DNA of 54,960 nucleotides from an uncultured Muribaculaceae bacterium (GCA_904501735.1 CAJGBY010000014.1:1-54960); one strand, 5' to 3'. Counted from the stretch's first letter, positions 16,696-26,416 are shown. Notes: generated from the sequence alone by a model not told the origin. Translations and numbers: made by a program.

Positions 16696-16785
16696 AGATT
16701 GTGGGTGAAGGCGTGTGTAGATGTTAATGCGCTGAAATCCTTAGATTTATGAGAGAAAAATTTAAAATGATATATTAATATTTTT

Positions 16786-17154
16786 ATGGAGTTATTAAGT
16801 ATTCAAAGTACGACGCTAATGACTACTGCAGTGCTTACCGGTGTTGGTTTGGTGGCAGCTGCGCTAATCATTGCTGCGTTAGTATCGCCTAAGTCATATT
16901 CTCCACAAAAGGGTAAGGCTTATGAGTGCGGTATTCCTACGAGAGGTGAGAGTATGATGCAATTCAAGGTGGGATACTACCTATTTGCAATTTTGTTCTT
17001 GATGTTTGACGTGGAAACAGTGTTCTTGTTCCCATGGGCAGTAATCTGCAAGACATTGGGTACAGCAGGCCTTATTAGTGTAGGAATCTTCTTGGCAGTA
17101 TTAATCTTGGGCTTGGCATATGCTTGGCGGAAAGGAGCATTGGAATGGAAATAA
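16786..17154 (+). CDS. nuoA: NADH-quinone oxidoreductase subunit A
   Basis: A 122-residue membrane subunit of respiratory complex I. It has three membrane helices and the conserved loop YECGIPTRGESMMQFKVGYY (46-65), followed by FLMFDVETVFLFPW, the family signature. It helps hold the junction between the membrane arm and the peripheral arm near the quinone site. It is the first gene of a 17 kb locus in which nuo and atp genes are interleaved. Its end overlaps the start of nuoB by ten bases, so the two are translated together. Confidence 0.95.
   Translation: MELLSIQSTTLMTTAVLTGVGLVAAALIIAALVSPKSYSPQKGKAYECGIPTRGESMMQFKVGYYLFAILFLMFDVETVFLFPWAVICKTLGTAGLISVGIFLAVLILGLAYAWRKGALEWK
17133..17137 (+). 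promoter_or_regulatory. Ribosome binding site deciding the nuoB start
   Basis: AGGAG lies inside the end of nuoA, seven bases before ATG 17145. This supports that start over the in-frame TTG at 17124 and the later ATG at 17166. Confidence 0.6.
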
Positions 17155-17756
17155 AGATAAAGAGCATGAAGCGCGAGGATTGGAAGGATAATGAATATAT
17201 CGACCAACTCGTAGAAGAACTTAATGCAAGTGGCGCAAATGTAGTAGTGGGTACATTTGACAAGCTAATCAACTGGAGCCGCGCAAACTCTTTGTGGCCA
17301 TTGTGTTTCGGTACAAGTTGCTGTGCGATTGAATTTATGCACGCAGCAGCAGCTCGTCACGATATGGCACGCTTCGGTTTTGAGGTGCTTCGTAACTCTC
17401 CTCGTCAAGCCGACTTGATAATGGTTAACGGAACAATCACTTATCGCATGGCACCAGTGCTTATGCGCTTGTATGAACAATTGGCTGAGCCAAAATATGT
17501 GATTGCTACAGGTGCTTGTACAATTTCGGGTGGTCCATTCAAGGGTTCACACTGCGTGGTACAAGGTATTGATCAAATTTTGCCAGTTGATGTGTATATT
17601 CCAGGTTGTCCTCCTCGTCCAGAAGCAATGTTCTATGGAATGATGCAGTTGCAACGCAAGATTAATGCACAAAAATTCTTTGGTGGCGCAAATCGCAAGG
17701 AAAAATTGAAAGATTTCTTGGCAGAACACCCGGAAGAAGCTGAAGCAATGAAATAA
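17145..17756 (+). CDS. nuoB: NADH-quinone oxidoreductase subunit B
   Basis: A 203-residue peripheral-arm subunit that binds iron-sulfur cluster N2, the last electron carrier before quinone. The ligand cysteines are visible in TSCCAIEF, GACTISGG and IPGCPPRPEA. I start at ATG 17145, preceded by AGGAG; this overlaps nuoA by ten bases. A charged C-terminal tail of about 25 residues (RKEKLKDFLAEHPEEAEAMK) is present. It works with the NuoC-NuoD fusion encoded next, 59 bases downstream. Confidence 0.94.
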   Translation: MEIKIKSMKREDWKDNEYIDQLVEELNASGANVVVGTFDKLINWSRANSLWPLCFGTSCCAIEFMHAAAARHDMARFGFEVLRNSPRQADLIMVNGTITYRMAPVLMRLYEQLAEPKYVIATGACTISGGPFKGSHCVVQGIDQILPVDVYIPGCPPRPEAMFYGMMQLQRKINAQKFFGGANRKEKLKDFLAEHPEEAEAMK

Positions 17757-17815
17757 AGTGAGTGTAGAGAGAAAATAATCGAAAAATAAGCAATATAAAT
17801 ACACATATATATAAT

Positions 17816-19450
17816 ATGGTGAATTTACAAGAAAAAATCGCAAGCCTATGTCCATCGGCTACATTTGAAGAAGGCGAATACCTTCTTGTGAATGTTGACG
17901 ACAAGGAGTGGTATTCTTTGGCGAAATCGCTGAAGGAAGAACTTGGCTTCGACTACTTAGTGTCGGTGACTGGTGTGGACTGGAAGGAATCGCTTGGTTG
18001 TGTGTACTATCTAACATCGACTGAAACAAATGCTAAGGTGAGCGTGAAGGTGGCAACAACCGATCGTGAAAATCCTATGCTTCACAGTGTGAGCGACTTG
18101 TGGAAAGTGGCTTTGATTCAAGAGCGTGAAGTATATGACTTCTTCGGTATTGTGTTCATTGGTCACCCTGATATGCGCCGTTTGTTCATGCGTACCGACT
18201 GGGTGGGCTATCCTTTGAGAAAAGACTATGATGCCAACCCTGAATTGAACCCACTTCGCCTAACTGCTGAAGAAAACGAAGATGATAGCTTCACAGTGAA
18301 CGAAGGTGGAAATGGTGAGTTGACAAAGAAGGAATATAAGATATTTGGCGATGACGAATATGTAGTGAACTTCGGTCCTCAACACCCATCAACTCACGGT
18401 GTAATGCGTTTGCGTTGTGCTATCGATGGTGAAACTATTAATAAGGTGATTCCAGTGTGTGGTTATATCCACCGTGGTATCGAAAGATTGTGCGAAAGCA
18501 AGTCTTATCCACAAACATTGTTCTTCACTGACCGTATGGACTATATGAGCTCTTGTCAAAACCGTCACTGCTTGTGCTTGTGTATTGAAAAGGCTCTTGG
18601 TCTTGAAATTCCTCACCGTGTGCAAGTGATCCGTGTGATGATGGACGAGTTGATGCGTATGTCTTCTCACTTGTTGTCATTTGGTTGTATGGCGATGGAT
18701 ATGGGTGCAACAACAGCATTCGTATATGGTTTCCGTGAACGCGAACAAATTCTTGATATTATTGAAAAGACAACTGGTGGTCGTATGTCACAACATTATC
18801 ATGTGATTGGTGGTGTGGCTGCTGATGTACACCCTGACTTTATCAAGGATGTGCGCGAACTATGTGCAATTATGCCAGAACGCGTGGCTGAATACCACAA
18901 GCTATTCACTGGTAACATCATCACTGAAAAGAGAACTCAAGGTGTGGGTGTAGTGTCTAAGGAAGAAGTGATTAGCTACGGTACAAGTGGTCCTAACGGA
19001 CGCGCATCGGGCTGGTCATGTGATGTTCGTAAGCGCACTCCATACGCAGTATATGGCGAATTGAAGTTTGACGAAGTGCTTTACACTGAAGGTGATAGCT
19101 TCGCTCGTTATATGGTGAGAATGGACGAAGTGATGCAATGCGTGAGCTTGCTTGAACAACTTTGCGATATGCTTGAAAAGGAAGAAGGCAATGAGATTGC
19201 TGCTCCAAAGGTGCCTAAGATGATTAAGCTACCTGCAGGTCGCTGGTTCCAAGAAGTAGAAGCAAGTCGTGGTTCGTTCGGAGTGTATATTGAAAGCGAT
19301 GGTGGAAAGAACCCTTATCGTATGCACTTCAATAGCCCATGTTTGAACCATGTGGGTGCAATCGATGCATATTGTGCAAACTATAAGATTGCTGACTTGA
19401 TTACAATCTCGGCATCTATGGACTATGTAATTCCAGATATCGACCGATAG
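17816..19450 (+). CDS. nuoCD: Fused NADH-quinone oxidoreductase subunits C and D
   Basis: A 544-residue fusion. The NuoC part (about 1-150) carries the signature from QEREVYDFFGIVF through GHPDMRRL to YPLRKDYDAN. After an acidic linker (about 150-180), the NuoD part begins with NFGPQHPSTHG (about 185-195) and runs to the typical C-terminal DYVIPDIDR, where the last residues line the quinone site. NuoC and NuoD are separate genes in many bacteria and fused in E. coli and others; here there is no stop between them. It belongs to the peripheral arm. Because NuoE, NuoF and NuoG are absent from this locus, electrons must reach NuoB/NuoI from another donor. Confidence 0.95.
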   Translation: MVNLQEKIASLCPSATFEEGEYLLVNVDDKEWYSLAKSLKEELGFDYLVSVTGVDWKESLGCVYYLTSTETNAKVSVKVATTDRENPMLHSVSDLWKVALIQEREVYDFFGIVFIGHPDMRRLFMRTDWVGYPLRKDYDANPELNPLRLTAEENEDDSFTVNEGGNGELTKKEYKIFGDDEYVVNFGPQHPSTHGVMRLRCAIDGETINKVIPVCGYIHRGIERLCESKSYPQTLFFTDRMDYMSSCQNRHCLCLCIEKALGLEIPHRVQVIRVMMDELMRMSSHLLSFGCMAMDMGATTAFVYGFREREQILDIIEKTTGGRMSQHYHVIGGVAADVHPDFIKDVRELCAIMPERVAEYHKLFTGNIITEKRTQGVGVVSKEEVISYGTSGPNGRASGWSCDVRKRTPYAVYGELKFDEVLYTEGDSFARYMVRMDEVMQCVSLLEQLCDMLEKEEGNEIAAPKVPKMIKLPAGRWFQEVEASRGSFGVYIESDGGKNPYRMHFNSPCLNHVGAIDAYCANYKIADLITISASMDYVIPDIDR

Positions 19451-19491
19451 AGATTAATACATTATAGAAACTTAAAGAAAAAATAACAGAT

Positions 19492-20568
19492 ATGTTTGAT
19501 TTCAGTATAGTTACAGGCTGGTTGCATAATTTCCTTTTGAGCTTTATGCCGGGCTGGCTTACAACAACAGTAGAGTGCGTGCTAATCGGTGTAGCATTGC
19601 TTCTTGTGTATGCTCTATTGGCGTTGTTCTACATTATTTATGAACGAAAGTTGTGTGCTTGGTTCCAATGTCGCCTTGGTCCTATGCGTGTAGGTCCTTG
19701 GGGAGCATTGCAAGTATTTGCCGATATGTTCAAGATTTTGATTAAGGAGCTTATTCGTCTTGAAAACATCGACCGTTTCTTGTTTGCCCTTGCGCCATAT
19801 CTTGTGATTATCGCATCAATGCTTACATTTGCATGCTTGCCATGGGGTAATGGTCTACAAGTAATCGATTTCAATATCGGTGTGTTCTTTATGATTGCTG
19901 CATCATCAATTGGTGTGCTTGGTATCTTGCTTGCAGGATGGTCAAGTAACAACAAGTATACACTTATCGGTGCGATGCGTTCGGGCGCGCAAATGGTAAG
20001 TTATGAGTTGTCAATCGGTTTGTCAATCTTGACAATGGTTGTTCTTTCAGGAACAATGTCAATCACTGGTTTGGTAGAAGCTCAAGCTGATGGTTGGTTC
20101 TTGTTCAAGGGACATATTCCAGCATTTATCGCATTTGTAATCTACTTGATTGCTGCAAATGCTGAAACTAACCGTGGCCCATTCGATATGCCAGAAGCTG
20201 AACATGAGCTTACTGCAGGTTACCACACTGAATATTCAGGTATTCACTTCGGTTTCTTCTATTTGGCTGAATACTTGAACCTATTCGTAGTGTCAGGAAT
20301 CGCTTCATTGCTATTCTTGGGTGGTTGGATGCCATTGCATGTGCCAGGATGGGAAGGCTTCAATGCCGTTATGGACTATATTCCATCGGTAGTGTGGTTC
20401 CTTGGTAAGGCATTCTTTATTTCATTCTTGTTGATTTGGTTCCGTTGGTCATTCCCACGCGTTCGTATCGACCAAATGTTGAAGCTTGAATGGAAATATT
20501 TGATGCCAATCGGTTTGTTCAACTTGATATTGATGACCATCGTAGTAATGTATGGTTTGCATTTCTAA
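19492..20568 (+). CDS. nuoH: NADH-quinone oxidoreductase subunit H
   Basis: A 358-residue membrane subunit with about eight helices that forms the quinone chamber with NuoB and NuoD. Family segments seen: YERKLCAWFQCRLGPMRVGP near 50-70, and NRGPFDMPEAEHELTAGYHT followed by EYSGIHFGFFYLAEYLN in the middle. It is the last nuo gene before the ATP synthase block; atpD follows after 42 bases with no terminator hairpin visible in between. Confidence 0.95.
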   Translation: MFDFSIVTGWLHNFLLSFMPGWLTTTVECVLIGVALLLVYALLALFYIIYERKLCAWFQCRLGPMRVGPWGALQVFADMFKILIKELIRLENIDRFLFALAPYLVIIASMLTFACLPWGNGLQVIDFNIGVFFMIAASSIGVLGILLAGWSSNNKYTLIGAMRSGAQMVSYELSIGLSILTMVVLSGTMSITGLVEAQADGWFLFKGHIPAFIAFVIYLIAANAETNRGPFDMPEAEHELTAGYHTEYSGIHFGFFYLAEYLNLFVVSGIASLLFLGGWMPLHVPGWEGFNAVMDYIPSVVWFLGKAFFISFLLIWFRWSFPRVRIDQMLKLEWKYLMPIGLFNLILMTIVVMYGLHF

Positions 20569-20610
20569 AAAACGAAGAATTTACTAAAAAACTAATATAC
20601 AAGCGTTGCT

Positions 20611-22119
20611 ATGAACAAAAATATTGGAAAAATAGCACAAGTAATCGGTCCTGTGGTAGATGTTATCTTCGAAGGTGAAGGTAATGCAGTACCAGCTATC
20701 TATACTTCACTTGGTGTGAAGCGTGAAGATGGCTCGGAATTGATTCTTGAAGTAGAACAACACGTTGGCGAAGATACAGTGCGATGTGTTGCTATGGAAA
20801 GTACTGATGGATTGCAGCGTGGAATGGAGGTAGTTAGCAAAGGTATGCCTATCTCTGTGCCAACTGGTGATCAAGTGAAAGGCCGTTTGTTGAATGTAGT
20901 AGGTGAACCAATCGACCACTTGAAAGAGATGGAAGAAGGATCGGCACGTCGTTCAATACACCAGCCAGCTCCTGCATTTGCAGACTTGTCAATCAGCTCG
21001 GAAATCTTGTTTACAGGTATCAAGGTTATCGACTTGCTTGAACCTTATGCTAAGGGTGGTAAGATCGGTTTGTTTGGTGGTGCCGGTGTAGGTAAGACAG
21101 TGTTGATTATGGAGCTTATCCATAATATTGCACATGGTCACAACGGTTTCTCAGTATTTACTGGTGTGGGTGAGCGTACTCGTGAAGGTAATGACTTGCT
21201 TCGTGAAATGATTGAAAGCGGTGTAATCAAATATGGTGATAAGTTTAAGGAAGGTCTTGAAAAGGGCGAGTGGAACCTTGAAGATGTGGATATGGCCGAA
21301 GTGGCTAAGTCACAAGGTACACTTGTGTTTGGACAGATGAACGAACCTCCAGGTGCTCGTCTTCGCGTAGCTCTTTCAGGTTTGACAGTTGCTGAACAAT
21401 TCCGTGATCAAGATGGTGGTGGTAAGGAAATCCTTCTATTCATCGACAACATCTTCCGTTTCACTCAAGCAGGTTCTGAGGTGTCAGCGTTGCTTGGTCG
21501 TATGCCATCGGCAGTAGGTTATCAACCAACATTGGCATCGGAAATGGGTGCATTGCAAGAGCGTATTACATCAACTAAGTCGGGTAGTATTACATCGGTA
21601 CAAGCTATCTATGTGCCAGCCGACGACTTGACTGACCCTGCTCCTGCAACAACATTTAGCTTCTTGGATGCAACAACAGTGTTGAGCCGTAAGATTAGTG
21701 AGCTTGGTATCTATCCAGCCGTTGACCCACTTGACTCTACATCTCGCATGCTTGACCCACACTTGGTAGGTGAAGAACACTACGAAGTGGCTCAAAGTGT
21801 TAAGAAATTGCTTCAAAAGTACAACGAATTGCAAGATATCATCGCAATTCTTGGTGTTGAAGAATTGAGTGATGCAGATAAGCTTGTAGTGGCTCGTGCT
21901 CGTCGTGCACAACGCTTCTTGTCACAACCATTCTTCGTGGCAGAACAGTTTACTGGTCTTCCAGGTGTAATGGTGCCATTGAATGAAACAATTCGTGGTT
22001 TCAAGATGATTTTGAACGGCGAAATGGATGAATATCCAGAACAAGCATTCTTGAATGCCGGAACAATCGACGAAGTGATTGAAAAGGGTAAGAAGATGCT
22101 TGCTGAAGTTAAGAAGTAA
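20611..22119 (+). CDS. atpD: ATP synthase F1 subunit beta
   Basis: A 502-residue catalytic beta subunit of F1. The Walker A motif GGAGVGKT is at 156-163, with GERTREGNDL shortly after and the Walker B stretch ILLFIDNIFRFTQAG further on. Length is slightly above the usual 460-480 because of insertions (for example residues 230-245). It opens the atp block, which runs D-C-B-E-F-H-A-G, different from the classic B-E-F-H-A-G-D-C order but, as far as I recall, shared with Bacteroides. Here that block stands inside the nuo gene set. Confidence 0.97.
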   Translation: MNKNIGKIAQVIGPVVDVIFEGEGNAVPAIYTSLGVKREDGSELILEVEQHVGEDTVRCVAMESTDGLQRGMEVVSKGMPISVPTGDQVKGRLLNVVGEPIDHLKEMEEGSARRSIHQPAPAFADLSISSEILFTGIKVIDLLEPYAKGGKIGLFGGAGVGKTVLIMELIHNIAHGHNGFSVFTGVGERTREGNDLLREMIESGVIKYGDKFKEGLEKGEWNLEDVDMAEVAKSQGTLVFGQMNEPPGARLRVALSGLTVAEQFRDQDGGGKEILLFIDNIFRFTQAGSEVSALLGRMPSAVGYQPTLASEMGALQERITSTKSGSITSVQAIYVPADDLTDPAPATTFSFLDATTVLSRKISELGIYPAVDPLDSTSRMLDPHLVGEEHYEVAQSVKKLLQKYNELQDIIAILGVEELSDADKLVVARARRAQRFLSQPFFVAEQFTGLPGVMVPLNETIRGFKMILNGEMDEYPEQAFLNAGTIDEVIEKGKKMLAEVKK

Positions 22120-22140
22120 CGAAAAATTAATTAGAGAAAT

Positions 22141-22374
22141 ATGACACTGAATATAATATCGGCTGAAAAGGTGGAATTCACTGGCGAAGTTAGTAAAGTG
22201 ACTATGCCAGGAGCACTTGGACTATTTACAGTGCTTGAGAATCACGCTGCCTTGATTTCATCGCTCGTTGCAGGAAAGATGGTGTATACCGTTGACGGCA
22301 AGGACGAGGAAATGGAGATTAAGGGCGGTATTGCCGACATTAATCATAATGTTGTTTCAGTGTGTTTGTATTAA
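22141..22374 (+). CDS. atpC: ATP synthase F1 subunit epsilon, short form
   Basis: A 77-residue epsilon subunit, about half the usual 130-140. It contains only the N-terminal beta-sandwich that binds gamma and the c-ring, with VTMPGALGLFTVLENHAALIS near 20-40. The C-terminal two-helix part that in E. coli and Bacillus blocks ATP hydrolysis is missing, and no continuation lies downstream in frame. Short epsilon subunits are known in Bacteroidetes as far as I recall. Inhibition of the enzyme, if any, must work differently. Confidence 0.9.
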   Translation: MTLNIISAEKVEFTGEVSKVTMPGALGLFTVLENHAALISSLVAGKMVYTVDGKDEEMEIKGGIADINHNVVSVCLY

Positions 22375-22385
22375 ATCTGTTGAAT

Positions 22386-23450
22386 ATGAAGAAAGTACTG
22401 ACCATATTAATGTCTCTGATGATGCTATGTGCAGTGAGCCCAGTGGCAGCTGTAGCAAGTGAGCATTCGTCGGAAGGTGTTGACCCTAAGGGAGTGATAT
22501 TTCACCACCTTGGCGACCAATACGGCTGGGCAGTTCCGTTTTCACATCATCACAATATCCCTCTTCCGATAATTGTAATTGACGAAGAAGGAGGCTGGCA
22601 TGTATTTAGCTCAGCTCGATTGGAACACGGAGCGTCATACGATGGATTTAAGATTGCAACCGAAGGTGATTATCATGGCAAAGTGGTGGGCGTGAAGGCT
22701 GATGGTTCAGAATATCGTCCAATCGACATTTCGATTACAAAGAATGTTGCCGCATTATTCATCTCGGCATTTGTAGTGGTACTATGCGTGATGTGCATAC
22801 ACCGCTGGTATAAGAAGAACCCATTGAAGGCACCTCGCAAGGGTACTGCAATGTTGGAATTGATAGTAGAATTTGTGTATGGCAATGTGATTCGTCCAAC
22901 ACTTGGCAAGAAAGCTGAAAAGTTTGGTCCATATTTGCTTACAGTATTCTTCTTGATATTGGTGATGAACCTATTGGGCTTGCTTGTAATATTCCCTGGT
23001 GGTGCAAACTTGACTGGTAATATTGCTGTAACGCTCGTATTGGCGTTGTTCACATTCTTCATGACTAATGCATTCGGTTCAAAACACTACTGGAAAGAGG
23101 TATTCTGGCCAGATGTGCCAATGTGGCTTAAGTTCCCGCTACCAATCATGCCAATGATTGAGTTGTTCGGTTTGTTTACAAAGCCAGCGGCATTGACGGT
23201 GCGTCTATTTGCCAATATGATGGGAGGACACATCATTGTGCTTGTGTTGACACTGCTCATTTTCATCTTTGGCGCATTCGGTCCTGTAGCAACAGGAGCA
23301 ACAACAGTGGTATCGTTGATGTTCTCACTGTTCATGCTATTGCTTGATGTGCTAGTGAGCTTTATCCAAGCCTTCGTGTTCACTATGCTATCGGCATTGT
23401 TCATTTCGCTAGCCCAAGAAGAAGGCCATCATAGCGAAGAACACAAATAA
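22386..23450 (+). CDS. atpB: ATP synthase F0 subunit a
   Basis: A 354-residue membrane subunit that carries the ion half-channels. The essential arginine is R273 in LTVRLFANMMGGH. Unlike the E. coli form it starts with a signal-peptide-like stretch (1-24, ending AVAS) and has about 95 periplasmic residues before the first core helix near 121. I start at ATG 22386; an upstream in-frame ATG at 22362 would overlap atpC and spoil the leader. No atpI gene lies between atpC and atpB. Confidence 0.93.
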   Translation: MKKVLTILMSLMMLCAVSPVAAVASEHSSEGVDPKGVIFHHLGDQYGWAVPFSHHHNIPLPIIVIDEEGGWHVFSSARLEHGASYDGFKIATEGDYHGKVVGVKADGSEYRPIDISITKNVAALFISAFVVVLCVMCIHRWYKKNPLKAPRKGTAMLELIVEFVYGNVIRPTLGKKAEKFGPYLLTVFFLILVMNLLGLLVIFPGGANLTGNIAVTLVLALFTFFMTNAFGSKHYWKEVFWPDVPMWLKFPLPIMPMIELFGLFTKPAALTVRLFANMMGGHIIVLVLTLLIFIFGAFGPVATGATTVVSLMFSLFMLLLDVLVSFIQAFVFTMLSALFISLAQEEGHHSEEHK

Positions 23451-23513
23451 GAAAAACTTTAAAAAACAAAAAATAAAAAATAACAAAAATATTAACTTTA
23501 AAATTTTAGAATT

Positions 23514-23777
23514 ATGTTAGCAATGATTTTAGCTCAAGCAGTAGAAGCTGCTCAAAGTCTTGGTCTTGATCGTCTAGGTGCTTGTATTGGCGCAGGTATT
23601 ATCGCAATTGGTGCTGGTCTTGGTATTGGTAAGATTGGTGCATCTGCAATGGAAGCAATCGCTCGTCAACCAGAATCGGCAGGCGACATTCGTAGTAATA
23701 TGATTGTGATCGCAGCGCTTGTAGAAGGTGTGGCACTATTCGGTGTTATCGTTTGTCTATTAACATTGTTTGTTTAA
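23514..23777 (+). CDS. atpE: ATP synthase F0 subunit c
   Basis: An 87-residue hairpin of two membrane helices joined by the polar loop RQPE (51-54). The ion-binding carboxylate is E71 in ALVEGVALF. The glutamine of helix 1 and the Glu-Ser pair found in sodium-binding c subunits are absent (helix 1 reads AGLGIGKIG; E71 is followed by G), so proton coupling is likely. This is inference from motif only. An in-frame ATG three codons later (23523) is an alternative start. Confidence 0.94.
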   Translation: MLAMILAQAVEAAQSLGLDRLGACIGAGIIAIGAGLGIGKIGASAMEAIARQPESAGDIRSNMIVIAALVEGVALFGVIVCLLTLFV

Positions 23778-23787
23778 ATAAAATAGA

Positions 23788-24285
23788 ATGGAACTGTTCT
23801 CGCCTGATTTCGGCTTGATATTTTGGATGTTTGTGACAGTTCTCCTATTGGTGATCCTATTGGGGAAATTTGGCTGGCCATTTATCGTTAAGTCGCTCGA
23901 AGAAAGAGCTGCACTTATCGATAAGGGAGTTGAATATGCTCAAAATGCAAAGGAACAATTGGAGAATGCTCAACAAGAAGCTGCAAAATATGTAAGCGAA
24001 GCACAGAAACAGCAAGCTGAAATCTTGCGCGAAGCTGCCAAAATGCGTACTCAAATCATTGAGGAAGCAAAAGAAGCAGCCGCAAAAGAAGCTCAAAAGG
24101 TAATGGATGCTGCAAAGCTATCTATAGAGCAAGCGCGCAAGGAGTCAGAGTTGCAATTCCGCAGTGAGGTGAGTCAATTTGCGTTGCAAATCGCTGAACA
24201 AGTGGTTCGTCGCGACTTGGCTGATGATAAGTCACAAGCCGAGCTTGTGGATAAATTGTTGAACGAGGTTGAATCTAAAAACTGA
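23788..24285 (+). CDS. atpF: ATP synthase F0 subunit b
   Basis: A 165-residue stalk protein with one N-terminal membrane helix (about 8-28, LIFWMFVTVLLLVILLG) and a long alanine-, glutamate- and lysine-rich coiled coil to the end. As a dimer it links the F0 motor to F1 through delta. It lies ten bases after atpE and five before atpH. Confidence 0.93.
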   Translation: MELFSPDFGLIFWMFVTVLLLVILLGKFGWPFIVKSLEERAALIDKGVEYAQNAKEQLENAQQEAAKYVSEAQKQQAEILREAAKMRTQIIEEAKEAAAKEAQKVMDAAKLSIEQARKESELQFRSEVSQFALQIAEQVVRRDLADDKSQAELVDKLLNEVESKN

Positions 24286-24290
24286 TAGTT

Positions 24291-24833
24291 ATGAATGATG
24301 GACTTATTCCAAATCGGTATGCAAAGGCATTGTATAAGTTTGCTATAGAAGAAAAGGCAAGCGAAGAAGTGTATTTGCAGATGAAGCGACTGTCGGAAAG
24401 TTATGAGGCATTGCCTGAACTTAAGAAGACGGTTGATAATCCATTTTTACCCGTAGCCGATAGGGAAAAAGTGCTTTTGTCGGCATCGGGAGCTGAAAAG
24501 GACGGATGTCTTGACAAATTCATCTTGATGGTAATAAAGAACAACCGCGAAAGTTCTATGCGCGAAATGGCGTTGTCTTATGGTAAAATATATCGTGAGG
24601 CAAACAATATAGCGCAAGTGAATATCGTGACGGCAACACAATTGCCAGATGATAAATTGTCGCAGATAATAGAAGTGGTGCAACATCAGCTCGAAGGAAA
24701 GACAATAGAGCGCACAGTAACAGTGGACAAAGACTTAATAGGTGGATTTACTGTACAAGTGGATTCGATGGTGCTTGATGCTTCTATTAAGAATGAATTA
24801 AAGAAATTGCGTTTAAAACTCTTAAAGAGATGA
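24291..24833 (+). CDS. atpH: ATP synthase F1 subunit delta
   Basis: A 180-residue delta subunit joining subunit b to the top of F1. The N-terminal RYAKALYKFAIEE (8-20) and the C-terminal IGGFTVQVDSMVLDASIKNEL are family hallmarks. Its TGA stop overlaps the ATG of atpA as ATGA, showing translational coupling. Confidence 0.93.
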   Translation: MNDGLIPNRYAKALYKFAIEEKASEEVYLQMKRLSESYEALPELKKTVDNPFLPVADREKVLLSASGAEKDGCLDKFILMVIKNNRESSMREMALSYGKIYREANNIAQVNIVTATQLPDDKLSQIIEVVQHQLEGKTIERTVTVDKDLIGGFTVQVDSMVLDASIKNELKKLRLKLLKR

Positions 24834-26407
24834 TTAATCCAAGCGAGGTATCAGAAATATTAAAGAAAGAACTCAGTGCAGTCAATGCAAAGGTATCTTT
24901 TGAAGAAGTGGGCACTGTGCTTAGCGTTGGTGATGGCGTAGCGCATGTTTACGGTCTTGAAAATGTGAAAGCTAATGAGCTTGTAGAATTCGAGAACGGC
25001 GTAACAGGCGTGGCTATGAACCTTGAAGAAAGCAATGTGGGTGTGATTCTTCTCGATAAGGTGAACGAAGTGACTGAAAACATGAGTGTTCGTCGCACAG
25101 GAAAAATCGCGTCGATTGAAGTGGGTGAAGGTTTGCTTGGCCGTGTAATCAACATGCTTGGTGAACCTCTTGACGGTAAGGGTCCTATTGAAGGTGAAAA
25201 GGTGAGATTGCCTCTTGATCGTAGAGCACCTGGTGTAATTTTCCGTCAACCAGTAAATCAACCACTACAAACTGGTATTAAGGCTATCGACTCGATGATT
25301 CCAATAGGTCGCGGTCAACGCGAGCTTATTATTGGCGACCGTCAGATTGGTAAGACAGCTATCGCAATCGATACTATTATCAATCAAAAAAGTGGCTACG
25401 ATGCAGGTAAGCCTGTATATTGTATATATGTAGCAATCGGTCAAAAAGCATCTACCGTGGCTCAAATCGTAAACGAATTGAAGGAACATGGAGCGCTTGA
25501 GTACACAGTTGTAGTAGCAGCTACAGCATCAGATTCAGCATCAATGCGCTACTATGCGCCATTTGCAGGTGCTGCAATCGGTGAGTACTTCCGCGATTCA
25601 GGTCGTGATGCGCTTATCGTATATGATGACTTGTCAAAGCAAGCCGTAGCATATCGTGAGTTGTGTCTTATCTTGAAGCGTCCTTCAGGTCGTGAAGCTT
25701 ATCCTGGTGATATCTTCTACTTGCACTCTCGTTTGCTTGAGCGTGCTGCGAAGATTATCGACAACCAAAAGGTGGCTGAATCGATGAATGACCTACCAGA
25801 AGAAATGAAGCCTCTTGTGAAGGGTGGTGGTTCGCTAACAGCGCTTCCAATCATCGAAACACAAGCTGGTGACGTATCGGCATATATCCCAACCAATGTG
25901 ATTTCGATTACTGACGGTCAGATTTATCTTGAATCTGCATTGTTCAACAATGGTGTTCGTCCAGCGGTGAACGTGGGTATCTCAGTGTCGCGTGTGGGTG
26001 GTAATGCTCAAATCAAGTCAATGAAGAAGGTGGCAGGTACATTGAAGATTTCACAAGCACAGTTCCGTGAGTTGGAATCGTTCACTAAGTTCGGTGGCGA
26101 TATCGACCCTGTAACAGCTATGACAATCGACAAGGGCCGCAAGAATGAACGATTGTTGATTCAACCACAATATTCACCAGTTCCAGTAGAAGAGCAAATT
26201 GCAGCTATCTACTGCGGAACACAAGGTTTGATGAGTGAAGTGCCACTTGACAAGGTAGCAGAGTTTGAAAAGTTGTTTATTCAAACATTGAAGGCAAAAT
26301 ACCAAGCTGAAGTACTTGATGTGCTTAAGAGTGGTGTTATCAATGATGATGTAACAGCAAAACTTGCCGAAGTAGCAAAGCAAGTAGCAAGTAATTTTAA
26401 GGATTAA
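24830..26407 (+). CDS. atpA: ATP synthase F1 subunit alpha
   Basis: A 525-residue non-catalytic nucleotide-binding subunit of F1. The P-loop GDRQIGKT is at 169-176. The RQPVNQPLQTGIKAIDSMIP stretch (139-158) and the ISITDGQIYLE segment are typical of alpha. Length is normal. It starts inside the atpH stop codon. Confidence 0.97.
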   Translation: MINPSEVSEILKKELSAVNAKVSFEEVGTVLSVGDGVAHVYGLENVKANELVEFENGVTGVAMNLEESNVGVILLDKVNEVTENMSVRRTGKIASIEVGEGLLGRVINMLGEPLDGKGPIEGEKVRLPLDRRAPGVIFRQPVNQPLQTGIKAIDSMIPIGRGQRELIIGDRQIGKTAIAIDTIINQKSGYDAGKPVYCIYVAIGQKASTVAQIVNELKEHGALEYTVVVAATASDSASMRYYAPFAGAAIGEYFRDSGRDALIVYDDLSKQAVAYRELCLILKRPSGREAYPGDIFYLHSRLLERAAKIIDNQKVAESMNDLPEEMKPLVKGGGSLTALPIIETQAGDVSAYIPTNVISITDGQIYLESALFNNGVRPAVNVGISVSRVGGNAQIKSMKKVAGTLKISQAQFRELESFTKFGGDIDPVTAMTIDKGRKNERLLIQPQYSPVPVEEQIAAIYCGTQGLMSEVPLDKVAEFEKLFIQTLKAKYQAEVLDVLKSGVINDDVTAKLAEVAKQVASNFKD

Positions 26408-26416
26408 TAGTATACT

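Larger units (their letters stand above)
16343..16785. other. Divergent control region between the TonB receptor and nuoA
   Basis: This 443-base gap holds a minus-strand promoter (16351-16382), a plus-strand promoter (16487-16518), a perfect 16-bp palindrome (16578-16593) and a cysteine-rich mini-ORF (16636-16695). The nuo transcript would have a leader of roughly 260 bases. I see no long ORF, tRNA or clear terminator hairpin in it. Confidence 0.7.
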
